From Candidatus Riflebacteria bacterium HGW-Riflebacteria-1 (GTDB taxonomy: Bacteria; Muiribacteriota; Ozemobacteria; Ozemobacterales; Ozemobacteraceae), in NCBI GenBank assembly GCA_002839445.1, contig PGYB01000009.1, forward strand, positions 207,528 through 271,527: a stretch of 64,000 bases of DNA, read 5' to 3'. A program made the position numbers and the translations under genes. Numbering within the stretch: the stretch's first letter is position 1; each line of letters opens with the position of its first letter. The notes under the pieces are model-generated. The model was given only the letters and a program-made list of their open reading frames with translations. It was not told the DNA's origin and did no database searches. Below, piece after piece: positions 63,482 through 64,000 of this stretch.

Positions 63482-63754
63482 CTAGTATTTGTGAGGGGTG
63501 ATCTCAAGGACATAGACAATCACAGCCTCATTCTCAACTTCGTAAATAACCCTGTAATGAAGATTGAGCCTTGAGGATTTTTGCCCCTCTCGAATTCCAA
63601 ACAACTTTTCATCATTAAAACCGGGGAATTTCTTAAGAACATTTGGGCCATGGCGGCAAACAAGATCCTTCCAAAGTTCATACTTTTTCAGAACCTGGGA
63701 AGGCAGCTTTTTGCATGTCTTAGCAAGATTTTTATGTTCTAAAATTCTCCACAT
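63482..63754 (-). CDS. higB: RelE/HigB-like toxin, cassette 5
   Basis: A 90-residue RelE/HigB-type mRNA interferase. It contains GQKSSRLNLHYRVIYEVEN and ends VLEITPHKY, aligned with the cassette 1 toxin. It is first in the operon, followed by its antitoxin. Having two related but distinct HigBA modules in one array suggests they do not cross-neutralise. Confidence 0.87.
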   Translation of the reverse strand: MWRILEHKNLAKTCKKLPSQVLKKYELWKDLVCRHGPNVLKKFPGFNDEKLFGIREGQKSSRLNLHYRVIYEVENEAVIVYVLEITPHKY

Positions 63755-63762
63755 TACTAATA

Positions 63763-63791
63763 ATAATAACTTATTGTTTTCGATAAGTCAA
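63763..63791 (-). promoter_or_regulatory. Promoter and operator of cassette 5 TA module
   Basis: On the minus strand TTGACT (63791-63786), a 17-base spacer and TATTAT (63768-63763). The inverted repeat ACTTAT ... ATAAGT (63769-63788) fills the spacer, the right place for a HigA operator. The arms differ from those of cassette 1. Confidence 0.75.
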
Positions 63792-63890
63792 GATGTCGAG
63801 CTTTTGAATGATTAACTGTCTCACCCAAACATCATCAAAGGTAATATTGGATATGTCCTAAATTTGGCCTGCAATTTTCATTTTTTTTCG

Positions 63891-63992
63891 GCAGAACGCC
63901 TGTCGTGACCGGAAATGGCCAGACGGCGCGGGGCTTGCTCCGCAAGACCCGTGACGGCGGTCATTTTCCGCGTCTACGCGATTGTGTACGCC
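63891..63992 (-). other. attC 6 (right core variant)
   Basis: Left core GCAGAAC (63891-63897) is the exact complement of GTTCTGC of attC 5. The centre is diverged (GCGGGGCTTGCTCCGCAAGACCCG-type), and the right core reads GTGTACGC, like GTTACGC with a changed or inserted base. The cassette to its right is cut by the window end. Confidence 0.8.
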
Positions 63993-64000
63993 CGGCATGG

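Larger units (their letters stand above)
59840..64000 (-). mobile_element. Integron gene-cassette array (five complete cassettes, integrase not in window)
   Basis: Six attC sites separate five cassettes: 59846-60482 (HigBA-like), 60483-61560 (alpha/beta hydrolase), 61561-62314 (ParE/antitoxin), 62315-63056 (BrnTA-like) and 63057-63896 (HigBA-like 2). For each, the core at its start is the reverse complement of the core at the start of its attC: GTTATGC/GCATAAC, GTTGGGC/GCCCAAC, GTTATCT/AAATAAC (6 of 7), GTTACGC/GCGTAAC, GTTCTGC/GCAGAAC. All genes read right to left, and stops fall in the attC cores. The array continues past the window; attI and intI, if present, should lie to the right. Without an integrase this would be classed as a CALIN. 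Confidence 0.9.

Noticed and set aside
59887..63754. TA modules as prophage or phage-defence island genes
   Set aside because: Each lies in an attC-bounded cassette; no phage or defence gene accompanies them.
59840..63992. The regularly repeated 100-bp elements as a CRISPR array
   Set aside because: Spacing is 640-1080 bases and holds genes; repeats are long, imperfect and palindromic with variable outer cores that pair cassette by cassette, as in attC sites. No cas gene is present.

Overview
The window looks like the chromosome of a free-living, Gram-negative-type bacterium of moderate G+C. It has core replication, transcription, translation and chaperone genes, plus secreted and envelope proteins and pseudopilins. 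The mix (SpoIIE-type phosphatase with STAS and GGDEF partners, VIT-vWA protein, pseudopilins, NhaC/AbgT/NupC transporters, CIRCE/HrcA heat-shock control) would fit a deep-branching lineage such as Candidatus Riflebacteria. That placement is a guess from gene content, not a measured result.

Layout. 1-3.8 kb: the 3' part of RNase P RNA, a CbiX-like gene, a TPR protein and a large double-sensor membrane protein. 3.9-7.2 kb: dnaG-rpoD, then a CAU tRNA and two identical tRNA-Glu genes. 7.3-16.9 kb: secreted thermolysin/fungalysin-like protease, clpX, ATP-type pckA, radC-like, udk, transketolase, and a membrane protein. 17-27.7 kb: a signalling block (STAS, GAF-GGDEF, methyltransferase, SpoIIE phosphatase), ychF, nupC and VIT-vWA. 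27.7-33.6 kb: pheS-pheT with a TrmH-type methylase, and infC-rpmI-rplT with an attenuator-like leader and an AUC start codon on infC. 33.6-46.9 kb: NhaC-like antiporter, a pseudopilin operon, a Gly/Ser/Gln-rich envelope protein, gdhA, a bile-acid-symporter-family transporter and a TPR metalloprotease. 47-56 kb: one same-strand heat-shock cluster (groES2-groEL2-groES1-groEL1-hrcA-grpE-dnaK-dnaJ) with a single visible CIRCE. 56.3-57.8 kb: AbgT transporter.

From about 57.9 kb the character changes. There is a transposase remnant, then two small membrane-protein genes, then an integron cassette array from 59.84 kb to the window end. Six attC sites (one short, five of about 100 bp that share a conserved palindromic centre) separate five complete cassettes. 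In each cassette the 7-base core at its start is the reverse complement of the core at the start of its own attC (exact in four, 6 of 7 in one), which is the hallmark of IntI-made cassettes. All genes read right to left, and in three cassettes the gene's TAA stop is made by the attC core. Four of the five cassettes are type II toxin-antitoxin modules (two HigBA-like, one ParE with a PF09720-type antitoxin, one BrnTA-like), each with its own promoter. The fifth is a membrane-anchored alpha/beta hydrolase with no visible promoter. The ParE toxin is frameshifted by an exact 17-bp tandem duplication. No integrase is visible; by array polarity it would lie to the right of the window.
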